Origin: DASROJ01 sp035646975
GTDB lineage: Bacteria; Acidobacteriota; Polarisedimenticolia; JACPZX01; DASXTC01
Direction of reading: 5' to 3'
DNA: 6,218 bases
Assembly (NCBI GenBank): GCA_035646975.1
Contig: DASROJ010000397.1
Coordinates: forward strand, 1-6,218
Both the position numbers and the translations under genes were made by a program. Under the pieces are notes generated by a model. That model saw only the letters and a program-made list of their open reading frames with translations, was not told where the DNA came from and ran no database searches. Shown one piece after another: positions 1-5,816 of this stretch; the stretch's first letter is position 1, and each line of letters opens with the position of its first letter.

Positions 1-159
1 CTCCCCGTTGCGGCGCCGGCCCGTGCCAGGGCGATCGGGCCGCCTTTCGCGCCCGTCGGGAACTGTCTCCAGCCATCCAGCGCCCATGCCGCGGGCGACT
101 CCCGGCGTCCCGTTCGCCCGGACGGGCACCCCGGCGCCTCCACGATGGTCGCTACGGAG

Positions 160-225
160 CGACACTCGCGTCCGCACCGGCCCCGACTCTGTGTCGGCCG
201 CCGGGTCGACACTCGCGTCCGCACC
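160..225. repeat. 19-bp direct repeat, two copies
   Basis: The string cgacactcgcgtccgcacc occurs exactly at 160-178 and again at 207-225, a 47-bp period with unrelated sequence between the copies. The second copy begins inside the right arm of a small inverted repeat. No coding function explains it. It could be a local duplication or a pair of protein-binding sites upstream of the operon. Confidence 0.85.
191..212. repeat. Small inverted repeat (6-bp arms)
   Basis: GTGTCG at 191-196 is the exact reverse complement of CGACAC at 207-212, with a 10-base G/C-rich spacer. CGACAC also begins the first direct-repeat copy at 160-165. There is no T-run after it, so it is not a factor-independent terminator. 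Arms this short can arise by chance in GC-rich DNA. Confidence 0.4.
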
Positions 226-257
226 CGCGTCGATCCGATGATTGCCCTGCGGCACGA

Positions 258-288
258 ATGAGAATGTCCCGCGTGCGTGTGGCAGAAT
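258..288 (+). promoter_or_regulatory. Possible weak promoter before the ACT gene
   Basis: CAGAAT at 283-288 is a 4-of-6 match to the sigma-70 -10 box. ATGAGA at 258-263 matches the -35 box at 4 of 6 positions, but the 19-bp spacer is long. Transcription would start only a few bases before the ATG at 302, giving a very short or absent leader, which would fit the lack of a Shine-Dalgarno sequence there. This is a tentative reading. Confidence 0.22.
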
Positions 289-301
289 ACGGGCTCACGA
301 C

Positions 302-715
302 ATGCACGGGGGGCTGGACCAGTTGCTCACGCTCTCGCTGATGGAAGGCACGTTCGCGGTCTGCCGTCTCGGCCCCGAGGCCGGATTGCCCGCATGGGCG
401 CTGTCGAGCCCGTTCTGCTCCATCACACGCACGCCAGATGAGCTGTCGATCGTCTGCCGGCAGGCCGATGTTCCGCAGGCGACACGGCACGAGGGCGGCT
501 GGAAGGCGCTCAAGGTCGAAGGACCGTTCGATTTTTCCGCCATCGGCGTCGTCTCCTCGGTTGCCGCGCCGCTGGCCGCCGCCGGCGTCAGCATCTTCGT
601 CATGTCGACCTTCGACACCGATTACCTGCTGGTGAAGGGCGAAAAGCTCGAGGCGGCGGTGGCATCGCTCGCCGCAGCGGGTCATGCGGTTCGCCGGCCG
701 GCCGGACAGCCATGA
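302..715 (+). CDS. Free-standing ACT-domain protein (COG3603-like)
   Basis: A 137-residue soluble protein that looks like the small single-chain ACT proteins related to the amino-acid-sensing CASTOR-type ACT fold. Visible family features are an AVCRL strand near residues 19-23, a TRTPDELSIVC block at 42-52, GGWKALKVEGP at 65-75, and a typical ACT core at 81-111 (IGVVSS, PLAAAGVSIF, STFDTDYLLVK). ACT domains usually bind amino acids or other small ligands and regulate a partner; the ligand here is unknown. The ATG at 302 was chosen because homology starts right after it; a TTG at 242 would add 20 residues with no family resemblance. Neither start has a good ribosome binding site. The stop overlaps the next ATG (ATGA, 712-715), implying translational coupling to the response regulator. 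Confidence 0.85.
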   Translation: MHGGLDQLLTLSLMEGTFAVCRLGPEAGLPAWALSSPFCSITRTPDELSIVCRQADVPQATRHEGGWKALKVEGPFDFSAIGVVSSVAAPLAAAGVSIFVMSTFDTDYLLVKGEKLEAAVASLAAAGHAVRRPAGQP

Positions 716-2085
716 AGCCTGCGGCTCCGGCCTCGCCACGCATCCTCATCGCGGACGACCAGCCCGACGTGATCGAATCGCTGCGTCTATTGCTCAAAGG
801 CGAGGGATTCACGATCGAATCGGTCTCTTCGCCTGCCGGGCTGATGGCCGCCCTCGAGTCGCGCGATTTCGACGCGGTGCTGATGGACCTCAACTACGCG
901 CGGGATACGACATCGGGCAAGGAGGGTCTCGATCTGCTCTCGCGCATCCGCAACCTCGACAGCACGCTGCCGGTGATCGTGATGACCGCTTGGGGCAGCG
1001 TCGAGCTCGCCGTGGAGGCGATGCGGCGCGGCGCGCGCGACTTCGTGCAGAAACCGTGGGAGAACTCGCGGCTGCTGACCATCCTCAGGACGCAGGTCGA
1101 TCTCGGCCAGGCGTTGCGCAAAGGCCGGCTGCTGGAGGCGGAAAACCGGCTCCTGCGCGACGACGTGCGCGCTCACCCCGATCTCATCGCGCATTCCGCC
1201 GCGATGAAACCGGTGCTCGAGCTGATCTCGAGGGTGGGGCCATCGGATGCGAACGTGCTGATCTCCGGCGAAAACGGCAGCGGCAAGGGGGTCGTCGCGC
1301 GAGCCCTTCATGCGATGTCGGGCAGATCCAGCAAGGCGATTGTCACGGTGAACGCCGGCGGGCTCTCCGAAGGGGTCTTCGAGAGCGAGCTGTTCGGCCA
1401 TGTCAAGGGCGCCTTCACCGACGCGCGCGCCGACCGGGTGGGGCGGTTCGAGCTGGCCGACGGGGGGACGCTGTTTCTCGACGAGATCGCCAACGTCTCG
1501 CTCAACCAGCAGACGCGTCTGCTGCGCGTGCTGGAAACCGGCGAGCTGGAGCGGGTGGGCTCCTCCAGGACCCGCCGGGTCGATGTGCGCATCCTGTCGG
1601 CCACCAACGCCGACCTCAATGAAGAGGTGGCCGCTGCGCGGTTCCGGCAGGATCTCCTGTTCCGCCTCAACACGATCGAGATACGCGTGCCCGCATTGCG
1701 CGACCGACGACAGGACATCCCCCTGCTGGCCGCGCAGTTTCTGCGGCAGCACGCGCAGCACTACCGCAAGAAGATCACCGGGTTCGACCCGGCGGCCCTC
1801 CAGACGCTGATGGAGCACGCGTGGCCCGGAAACATCCGCGAGCTGGATCATGCCGTGGAACGCGGCGTCCTGATGGCGCGCGAGGAGATGGTGCGGGCCT
1901 CCGACATCGCGCTGCGCGCGCGGGAGGGGTCGCCGCGGCTCGATGAAATGAGCCTCGAGGAGGTCGAGTACTACCTGATCAGGAAGGCGCTCGCGAAGTT
2001 CGGCGGCAACGTGAGCCAGGCCGCGCAGGCGCTCGGCCTGTCACGAAGCGCCTTGTACCGCCGGCTCCAGCGTTACGGGATATGA
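712..2085 (+). CDS. Sigma-54-dependent response regulator (NtrC/NtrX-type)
   Basis: A 457-residue cytoplasmic activator with three domains. The receiver (about 8-128) has acidic residues D15 and D16, phosphoacceptor D59, T92 and K114. The AAA+ domain (about 155-385) has Walker A GENGSGKG at 186-193, the sigma-54 contact loop as GAFTDA at 233-238 instead of GAFTGA, Walker B GGTLFLDEI at 251-259, the FRQDLLFRLN segment at 311-320 and WPGNIREL at 371-378. The C-terminal Fis-type helix-turn-helix (about 415-457) has GGNVSQAAQALGLSRSALYRRL. It should bind upstream DNA and use ATP hydrolysis to open sigma-54 RNA polymerase when phosphorylated, most likely by the kinase encoded next. It overlaps both neighbours by 4 bp. 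Oddities are the Asp in the GAFTGA loop and Gly after the Walker A lysine, where activators of this class normally have Glu. From memory, GAFTDA is natural in a subgroup of these regulators, so loss of function is not implied. Confidence 0.95.
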   Translation: MKPAAPASPRILIADDQPDVIESLRLLLKGEGFTIESVSSPAGLMAALESRDFDAVLMDLNYARDTTSGKEGLDLLSRIRNLDSTLPVIVMTAWGSVELAVEAMRRGARDFVQKPWENSRLLTILRTQVDLGQALRKGRLLEAENRLLRDDVRAHPDLIAHSAAMKPVLELISRVGPSDANVLISGENGSGKGVVARALHAMSGRSSKAIVTVNAGGLSEGVFESELFGHVKGAFTDARADRVGRFELADGGTLFLDEIANVSLNQQTRLLRVLETGELERVGSSRTRRVDVRILSATNADLNEEVAAARFRQDLLFRLNTIEIRVPALRDRRQDIPLLAAQFLRQHAQHYRKKITGFDPAALQTLMEHAWPGNIRELDHAVERGVLMAREEMVRASDIALRAREGSPRLDEMSLEEVEYYLIRKALAKFGGNVSQAAQALGLSRSALYRRLQRYGI

Positions 2086-3419
2086 CACCCCCGCGAAAGC
2101 CGATCAAGAGACGCCTGAGCTACGACCGCAAGCTGCTGCTGTTCGCCCTGATGACCGGCGCGCCCGGCGTGGCGGTGTCGCTGATCCTGCTGTGGGTCGG
2201 AGATTTCACGCCGAAGGTCCAGTGGACGCTCACCACCCTGATCGCGGGGTTCTGGCTGGGCTTCGCCTACTCGCTGCGCCACCGGGTGGTGGTGCCGCTG
2301 CAGACACTGGCGAACATCCTGGCGGCGCTGCGGGAGAGCGACTTCTCCCTTCGGGCGCGGGGCGGCAAACGCGACGACAGTCTCGGCGAAGTGATGCTCG
2401 AGGTCAACGAGCTGGCCGAGACGCTTCGCGAGCAGCGGCTCGGCGCCATGGAGGCCACCACGCTGCTGCGCAAGGTGATGGCCGAGATCGATGCGGCGGT
2501 TTTCACGTTCGACGGCGACCAGAAGTTGCGCCTGGTGAACCGGGCAGGCGAAAGGCTGCTCGCGCAGCCTTCCGAGAGGCTGATGGGACGCGGCGCCGTC
2601 GAGCTGGGTCTGTCGGGATGCCTGGCCGAAGAAGGTCCCCTGGTGATCGACGTGGCGTTTCCGGGCTCATCCGGACGCTGGGAGGTGCGCAGGTCTGCGT
2701 TCCGTCAGGGTGGTCTTCCGATGCAGATGGTGGTGCTGACGGACCTGAGCCGCGCGCTGCGCCAGGAGGAGCGGCAAGCCTGGCAGCGTCTCATCCGGGT
2801 GCTGGGTCATGAGCTGAACAATTCGCTGGCGCCGATCCGATCGATCGCGGGCAGCCTCGCCGATCTCCTGGGCCGCGCGCCCCGTCCTTCCGACTGGGAA
2901 GAGGACACCCGGCGCGGCCTCGCCGTGATCGCGTCGCGCTCCGAGTCGCTCAGCCGGTTCATGGACGCCTACGCACGACTCGCGCGACTGCCCCAGCCGA
3001 AGCTGCAGCCGCTCGACATCGGCGTCCTGCTGCGCCGGGTCGCGGGACTCGAGACGCGTCTGGGTGTGCAGCTTGCCCCCGGCCCGGGCGTGACCATCCA
3101 GGCCGACGGGGACCAGATAGAGCAGCTTCTCATCAACCTGGTGCGAAACGCCGCCGATGCGGCGCTGGAAACGGGCGGCGGCGTGAGGGTAGGCTGGAAG
3201 AAGAACGCGACGCACGTCGACCTGTTCGTTCAAGATGAAGGCCCGGGGCTTTCCAATATCACGAACCTGTTCGTCCCGTTCTTCACGACGAAGCCGGGTG
3301 GCTCCGGCATCGGGTTGGTGCTCAGCCGCCAGATCGCAGAAGCCCATGGCGGCGCGCTGACCGTCGAGAACCGCAAGGACCGATCCGGTTGCGAGGCCCT
3401 GCTGAGGCTGCCTCTCTGA
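2082..3419 (+). CDS. Membrane sensor histidine kinase, NtrY-like
   Basis: A 445-residue inner-membrane kinase, the probable partner of the regulator encoded just upstream. Two hydrophobic segments (about 18-39 and 48-65) are joined by a very short external loop of about 8 residues. A HAMP-like linker (about 66-120) and a PAS-like domain (about 128-222) follow. The phosphoacceptor is in LGHELNNSLAPI with H243, a form typical of NtrB/NtrY kinases. The ATPase domain shows the N box LINLVRNAADAA (350-361; N352, N356), DEGPGL (385-390), FFTTKP (400-405) and GGSGIGLVLSR (406-416). Because there is almost no periplasmic domain, the signal is probably sensed in the membrane or cytoplasm, perhaps through the PAS domain. 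Its ATG lies in the ATGA overlap with the regulator's stop (2082-2085). The signal and target genes are unknown. Confidence 0.94.
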   Translation: MTPPRKPIKRRLSYDRKLLLFALMTGAPGVAVSLILLWVGDFTPKVQWTLTTLIAGFWLGFAYSLRHRVVVPLQTLANILAALRESDFSLRARGGKRDDSLGEVMLEVNELAETLREQRLGAMEATTLLRKVMAEIDAAVFTFDGDQKLRLVNRAGERLLAQPSERLMGRGAVELGLSGCLAEEGPLVIDVAFPGSSGRWEVRRSAFRQGGLPMQMVVLTDLSRALRQEERQAWQRLIRVLGHELNNSLAPIRSIAGSLADLLGRAPRPSDWEEDTRRGLAVIASRSESLSRFMDAYARLARLPQPKLQPLDIGVLLRRVAGLETRLGVQLAPGPGVTIQADGDQIEQLLINLVRNAADAALETGGGVRVGWKKNATHVDLFVQDEGPGLSNITNLFVPFFTTKPGGSGIGLVLSRQIAEAHGGALTVENRKDRSGCEALLRLPL

Positions 3420-3435
3420 GGATGAAGAAACGGTC

Positions 3436-4128
3436 ATGATCATCCCGGCTGTCTCCGAGGATCTTCGGGGCATCGTCCGCCTGGGGCTCGTGAGCGCCGA
3501 GCCGGTCGCGGTGGGCCCCGCCGGCGCCATGCTGCTGTCCGAGATCGATGCGACCCGCGCGGAGCTGGTGCAGCGGCACGCCGGCCAGACGCCCTCTGGC
3601 ATCGAAGGCCTCGAACCGGCGCGCCGGCTCTACCGCGCCTTCGGGATCGACCCGACACGCACGCGGCCCTCCTCGGAGGCGCTACTCCGGCGCGCGCTGC
3701 AGGGCAAACCGCTGCCGCAGATTCTCAACGCGGTGGACCTGTGCAACCTCTGCGCACTGCGGTTTCTTCTGCCGATCGGCCTGTATGATGCCTCGTCGGT
3801 AGGCGGTGACGTGACGCTGCGACGCGGCCTGCCGGGCGAGATGTACCAGGGAGTCCGGAAGGACGAGGTGCACCTGGAGGGCCGCCCCGTGCTGGCCGAT
3901 TTGCAGGGGCCCTTCGGCAATCCAACCGCCGACTCACTGCGCACCGCCGTCACCACCACCACGCGCGCGATCTGGATGGTCATCTTTGCCCCGGCATCGC
4001 TGCCGGCGGCGCAGATGGAGGCCCATGTCAGTCAGTCATGCGAGGCGATGGCCACCCACCTCGCACCGCCGGGCGATCACGTGCTCACCGAAGGACAGGT
4101 CACAGGAATTTCTTCGCGAACCTGGTGA
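3436..4128 (+). CDS. B3/4 domain protein (PheT-like, COG3382)
   Basis: A 230-residue protein resembling the free-standing form of the B3/B4 domain found in the beta subunit of phenylalanyl-tRNA synthetase. The recognisable block runs from about 63 to 185: RRLYRAFGIDPTRTRPSSEALLRR (64-86, a hallmark), LPQILNAVDLCNL (93-105), GLYDASSVGGDVTLRRG (115-131), then GEMYQG (134-139) and a TTTTRAIW segment (173-180). In PheT this domain takes part in editing of mischarged tRNA. Stand-alone members are only loosely characterised, so a role in tRNA or amino-acid binding is inference. The ATG at 3436 is preceded by GAGGA at 3418-3422, a rather long 13 bases away. An ATG at 3422 leads only to a 5-residue frame. 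The 16-bp gap after the kinase gene suggests it is the last gene of the operon. Confidence 0.85.
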   Translation: MIIPAVSEDLRGIVRLGLVSAEPVAVGPAGAMLLSEIDATRAELVQRHAGQTPSGIEGLEPARRLYRAFGIDPTRTRPSSEALLRRALQGKPLPQILNAVDLCNLCALRFLLPIGLYDASSVGGDVTLRRGLPGEMYQGVRKDEVHLEGRPVLADLQGPFGNPTADSLRTAVTTTTRAIWMVIFAPASLPAAQMEAHVSQSCEAMATHLAPPGDHVLTEGQVTGISSRTW

Positions 4129-4196
4129 CGGCGAGCGCCGGAGTCCCGGGCACCGATCATCGCCTCATTTCGGCTTTCGCCACCACGCCGGCGGTT

Positions 4197-4225
4197 TTCT
4201 TCTCCACGGTCGCATCCTGTATCAT
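4197..4225 (+). promoter_or_regulatory. Possible promoter for the cytochrome unit
   Basis: TATCAT at 4220-4225 matches the -10 consensus at 4 to 5 positions. A poor -35 candidate, TTCTTC, sits at 4197-4202 with a 17-bp spacer. Transcription would begin near 4232, giving a leader that contains the CAGGATG/CATCCTG hairpin (4245-4263) before the ribosome binding site at about 4263-4269. The weak -35 would suggest activator dependence if this promoter is real. Confidence 0.28.
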
Positions 4226-4263
4226 GAGGCCTTCGCGCGCTCGCCAGGATGGAACTCATCCTG
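4213..4263. promoter_or_regulatory. Three-site CATCCTG cluster, possible operator or leader switch
   Basis: CATCCTG occurs at 4213-4219 and 4257-4263, and its exact reverse complement CAGGATG at 4245-4251. The second and third sites form a perfect 7-bp hairpin with a 5-base loop. The first and second can pair instead, with a 25-base loop, so the two folds exclude each other. The first site touches the possible -10 box. A repressor operator or an RNA switch are both conceivable; the function is inference, the repeats are directly visible. Confidence 0.45.
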
Positions 4264-4276
4264 AGGGGGACGGAAG

Positions 4277-4372
4277 ATGATCAAGGTCGCGTTGCTCGTT
4301 TGATGGGAGGCAACGCCCGGCAAGGAGGCCGAGAAGGAGGCCGAGGTCGACGTTCTGGCGACGAAGCTTTAA
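4277..4372 (+). pseudogene. Remnant of an ABM-type monooxygenase gene, internally deleted
   Basis: The frame starting at ATG 4277 reads MIKVALLV, then TGA (4301-4303), then continues in the same frame as WEATPGKEAE, KEAE and VDVLATKL to TAA at 4370-4372. From family knowledge, small antibiotic-biosynthesis-monooxygenase-domain proteins often begin MVKVALLVRLEAKPGKEAE and end in something like VDVLAAKLP. Both ends are thus present, but the roughly 65-70 residues between them are missing. The TGA sits where Arg is expected, consistent with CGA to TGA, and Trp replaces Leu. A 12-bp tandem repeat (aaggaggccgag, 4322-4345) lies at the apparent junction. The start keeps a plausible ribosome binding site (GAGGGGG, 4263-4269). 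The stop lies 15 bp before the cytochrome ATG, so an ABM-cytochrome operon probably existed. The alternative is an 8-residue leader peptide followed by chance similarity. Confidence 0.65.
4322..4345 (+). repeat. 12-bp tandem repeat at the deletion junction
   Basis: aaggaggccgag occurs twice in direct succession (4322-4333 and 4334-4345), encoding KEAE twice in the remnant frame. It marks the place where the N-terminal and C-terminal ends of the ABM-like gene meet, so it may reflect a slippage or short-repeat deletion event. Confidence 0.8.
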
Positions 4373-4373
4373 C

Positions 4374-4380
4374 AGGAGGG
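4374..4380 (+). promoter_or_regulatory. Strong ribosome binding site for the cytochrome gene
   Basis: AGGAGGG lies 7 bases before the ATG at 4388, a near-ideal Shine-Dalgarno sequence and spacing. It begins one base after the TAA of the ABM remnant. It fixes the cytochrome start at 4388, which also gives a complete signal peptide. Confidence 0.85.
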
Positions 4381-4387
4381 AGTCATC

Positions 4388-5749
4388 ATGAAGAAGATGT
4401 CCCGGTTCAAGTTGTCTCCAGCCCTGCTCGCCGCGACGCTGCTCGTCTGCGGCCCGATGATCTTCGCCGCCGGCGAGGATTTTGCGACGATGGTCAAACG
4501 CCTCCAACAGGAGAAGCCGGAATTCGCCAGACGCCAGCAGTCGTTGCTCGCCGAGCGGTACGACCTCGCCGATCGGCCGGTGGCCGGCGTCACCATGTCC
4601 CGCGGCAAGGCGGTCCAGGCCGGCGTTCGAGTGAGGCTTTCAGGCGGGATGTCGTGGGAGAAACTCGCCGCGATGACTCCGGAGGAGATCCGGAGCAGGA
4701 ACCTCTGGCCCGCCGGGTTCTATCCACTGCCTCATCCCCACCACGAGTCGGGCGGGATGGTCTTTCCCCAGCAGCTCATCGACGAGACCCGCCGGCAGAC
4801 CGGCCGCGACCTGACCCGGTTCGACCTGGATTTCGATCTTCCCCGGCACCTGCTGCCGGAGTTCCCGGCGCCGATCTACCTGACCACCCGGCCCGATCTG
4901 GGGGATGTGTCACGCGGACAGCTCGTCACGCTGGCGAATTTCAACGAGCTGTTCAAGGACGTCCTGAATCCCAAGCAGCTCGAGGGTCTGCGATTGCTGG
5001 TGACGCCGTTTCCCCAGGCCCAGTTCAACGCCACTGAAGACCGTCGAAGCCTCACCGCCTTCCAGGGCGTGGCCTGCTTCGACTGCCACGCCAACGGACA
5101 CACGGATGCGGCCACGCACACCGTGGGCGATATCCGCCCGAACGAGCACCGGCATCGCATCGATACCCCGTCGCTGCGCGGGGTCAATATCCAGCGTCTG
5201 TTCGGATCGCAGCGTGCCATGAAGAGCGTGGAGGATTTCACCGAATTCGAGCAGCGCGCCGCCTATTTCGATGGCGACCCAGCCCAGGCCCAGCTCAAGG
5301 GGGTCAACATCCTCGAGCGGGGCAGCCAGGTGCAGTTCATGGCGGAGTTCCAGGAGCTGCTCGACTTTCCCCCAGCCCCCAGGCTCACGATTCTCGGCAA
5401 GCTCGATCCGGCGAAAGCCAGCGAGAGCGAGCGGCGTGGCCAGGATCTGTTCTTCGGCAAGGCCCAGTGCTCCGCGTGCCACGCTCCGCCTTACTACACC
5501 GACAACCTGATGCATAATCTCCGCGTCGAGCGATTCTTCACCGAGAAGATGATCAATGGCCGGCTGGCCTCCGCCGACGGCCCGATCAAGACGTTTCCGC
5601 TGCGAGGCATCAAGGATTCGCCACCCTACCTTCACGACGATCGCCTGCTGACGCTCGATGACACGGTGGAATTCTTCAACCTCGTCCTGGAGCTCAAGCT
5701 CAATGCTCAGGAGAAAAAAGATCTCGTCGCCTTCATGCAGGCGCTGTGA
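4388..5749 (+). CDS. Secreted diheme c-type cytochrome, cytochrome c peroxidase/MauG-like
   Basis: A 453-residue exported protein. Residues 1-28 form a Sec signal peptide (MKKMSRFK, a hydrophobic stretch from about 11 to 26, then AAGED). A long N-terminal region of about 200 residues precedes the first heme site and has no domain I can name. Two covalent heme motifs follow: CFDCH (230-234) and CSACH (361-365). Around them are peroxidase-family blocks: RIDTPSLRGVN after the first heme, and FPLRGIKDSPPYLHDDRLLTLDDTVEFF (403-430) with a closing LNAQEKKDLVAFMQAL after the second. It should sit in the periplasm and carry two c-hemes, accepting or passing electrons, possibly to a peroxide or organic substrate. 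Databases often label close relatives 'cytochrome B6', which looks like a misnomer because the hemes are c-type. It is longer than classical diheme peroxidases (about 320-350 residues). YLHDD has Asp where relatives usually have Gly, and VEFFN has Phe where the second-heme axial ligand might be expected. The actual reaction is unknown. Confidence 0.9.
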   Translation: MKKMSRFKLSPALLAATLLVCGPMIFAAGEDFATMVKRLQQEKPEFARRQQSLLAERYDLADRPVAGVTMSRGKAVQAGVRVRLSGGMSWEKLAAMTPEEIRSRNLWPAGFYPLPHPHHESGGMVFPQQLIDETRRQTGRDLTRFDLDFDLPRHLLPEFPAPIYLTTRPDLGDVSRGQLVTLANFNELFKDVLNPKQLEGLRLLVTPFPQAQFNATEDRRSLTAFQGVACFDCHANGHTDAATHTVGDIRPNEHRHRIDTPSLRGVNIQRLFGSQRAMKSVEDFTEFEQRAAYFDGDPAQAQLKGVNILERGSQVQFMAEFQELLDFPPAPRLTILGKLDPAKASESERRGQDLFFGKAQCSACHAPPYYTDNLMHNLRVERFFTEKMINGRLASADGPIKTFPLRGIKDSPPYLHDDRLLTLDDTVEFFNLVLELKLNAQEKKDLVAFMQAL

Positions 5750-5816
5750 CCGGGAGACATTTCACTCGAAGGAGGCCCTGGTAAGCAGCGAATCAGGAAA
5801 CGTGGCACCGCCGACG
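5750..5816. other. Short gap between convergent genes
   Basis: These 67 bases separate the cytochrome stop from the stop of the minus-strand gene. I see no hairpin followed by a T-run on either strand, so no terminator is called. AAGGAGG at 5769-5775 resembles a ribosome binding site, but no good start codon or recognisable protein follows it. Confidence 0.5.

Larger units (their letters stand above)
1..301. other. Region without a convincing gene
   Basis: All three forward frames stay open for much of this stretch simply because it is very GC-rich. The translations are rich in Arg, Pro and Ser and show no recognisable domain, and no start is preceded by a good ribosome binding site. The stretch contains a 19-bp direct repeat (160-178 and 207-225) and a 6-bp inverted repeat (191-212). 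It probably is the upstream, non-coding flank of the operon that begins at 302. It could also hold the tail of a gene entering from the left edge, which cannot be excluded from this sequence alone. Confidence 0.5.
4129..4276. other. Intergenic region between operon and cytochrome unit
   Basis: This 148-bp stretch has no supportable gene. It contains a short GC hairpin just after the B3/4 stop (CGGCG/CGCCG at 4129-4140, only a 2-base loop), a run of T/C at 4195-4203 downstream of GCCGGCGG, a weak -10-like box, and three CATCCTG-type sites described separately. None of the hairpins followed by T's is good enough to call a terminator with confidence. Confidence 0.5.

Noticed and set aside
8..241. 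Small forward frame of 77 codons at the left edge
   Set aside because: Arg/Pro/Ser-rich translation, no ribosome binding site or domain, and the other forward frames are also open there.
247..266. Sigma-54 promoter candidate around CGGCACG upstream of the operon
   Set aside because: The GG at 251-252 is not followed by GC at the required 10-bp spacing, so the core -24/-12 pattern fails.
152..739. Minus-strand frame of 195 codons opposite the ACT gene
   Set aside because: It is the antisense of the ACT gene, with no domain; the plus-strand protein matches a known family.
787..1851. Minus-strand frame of 354 codons opposite the response regulator
   Set aside because: A typical antisense shadow in GC-rich DNA; the sense strand carries receiver, AAA+ and helix-turn-helix motifs.
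4129..4203. Factor-independent terminator after the B3/4 gene
   Set aside because: The 5-bp stem has only a 2-base loop, and the T-rich stretch at 4195-4203 is not directly preceded by a good hairpin.
4301..4303. In-frame TGA as a selenocysteine codon in the ABM-like frame
   Set aside because: No downstream selenocysteine-type stem-loop is apparent, the family has Arg rather than Cys at this place, and the rest of the domain is missing, so decay is the simpler reading.
4249..5037. Long forward frame of 262 codons
   Set aside because: It overlaps the cytochrome gene in another frame, is very Arg/Pro/Gly rich, and shows no domain; the cytochrome frame has the signal peptide and heme motifs.
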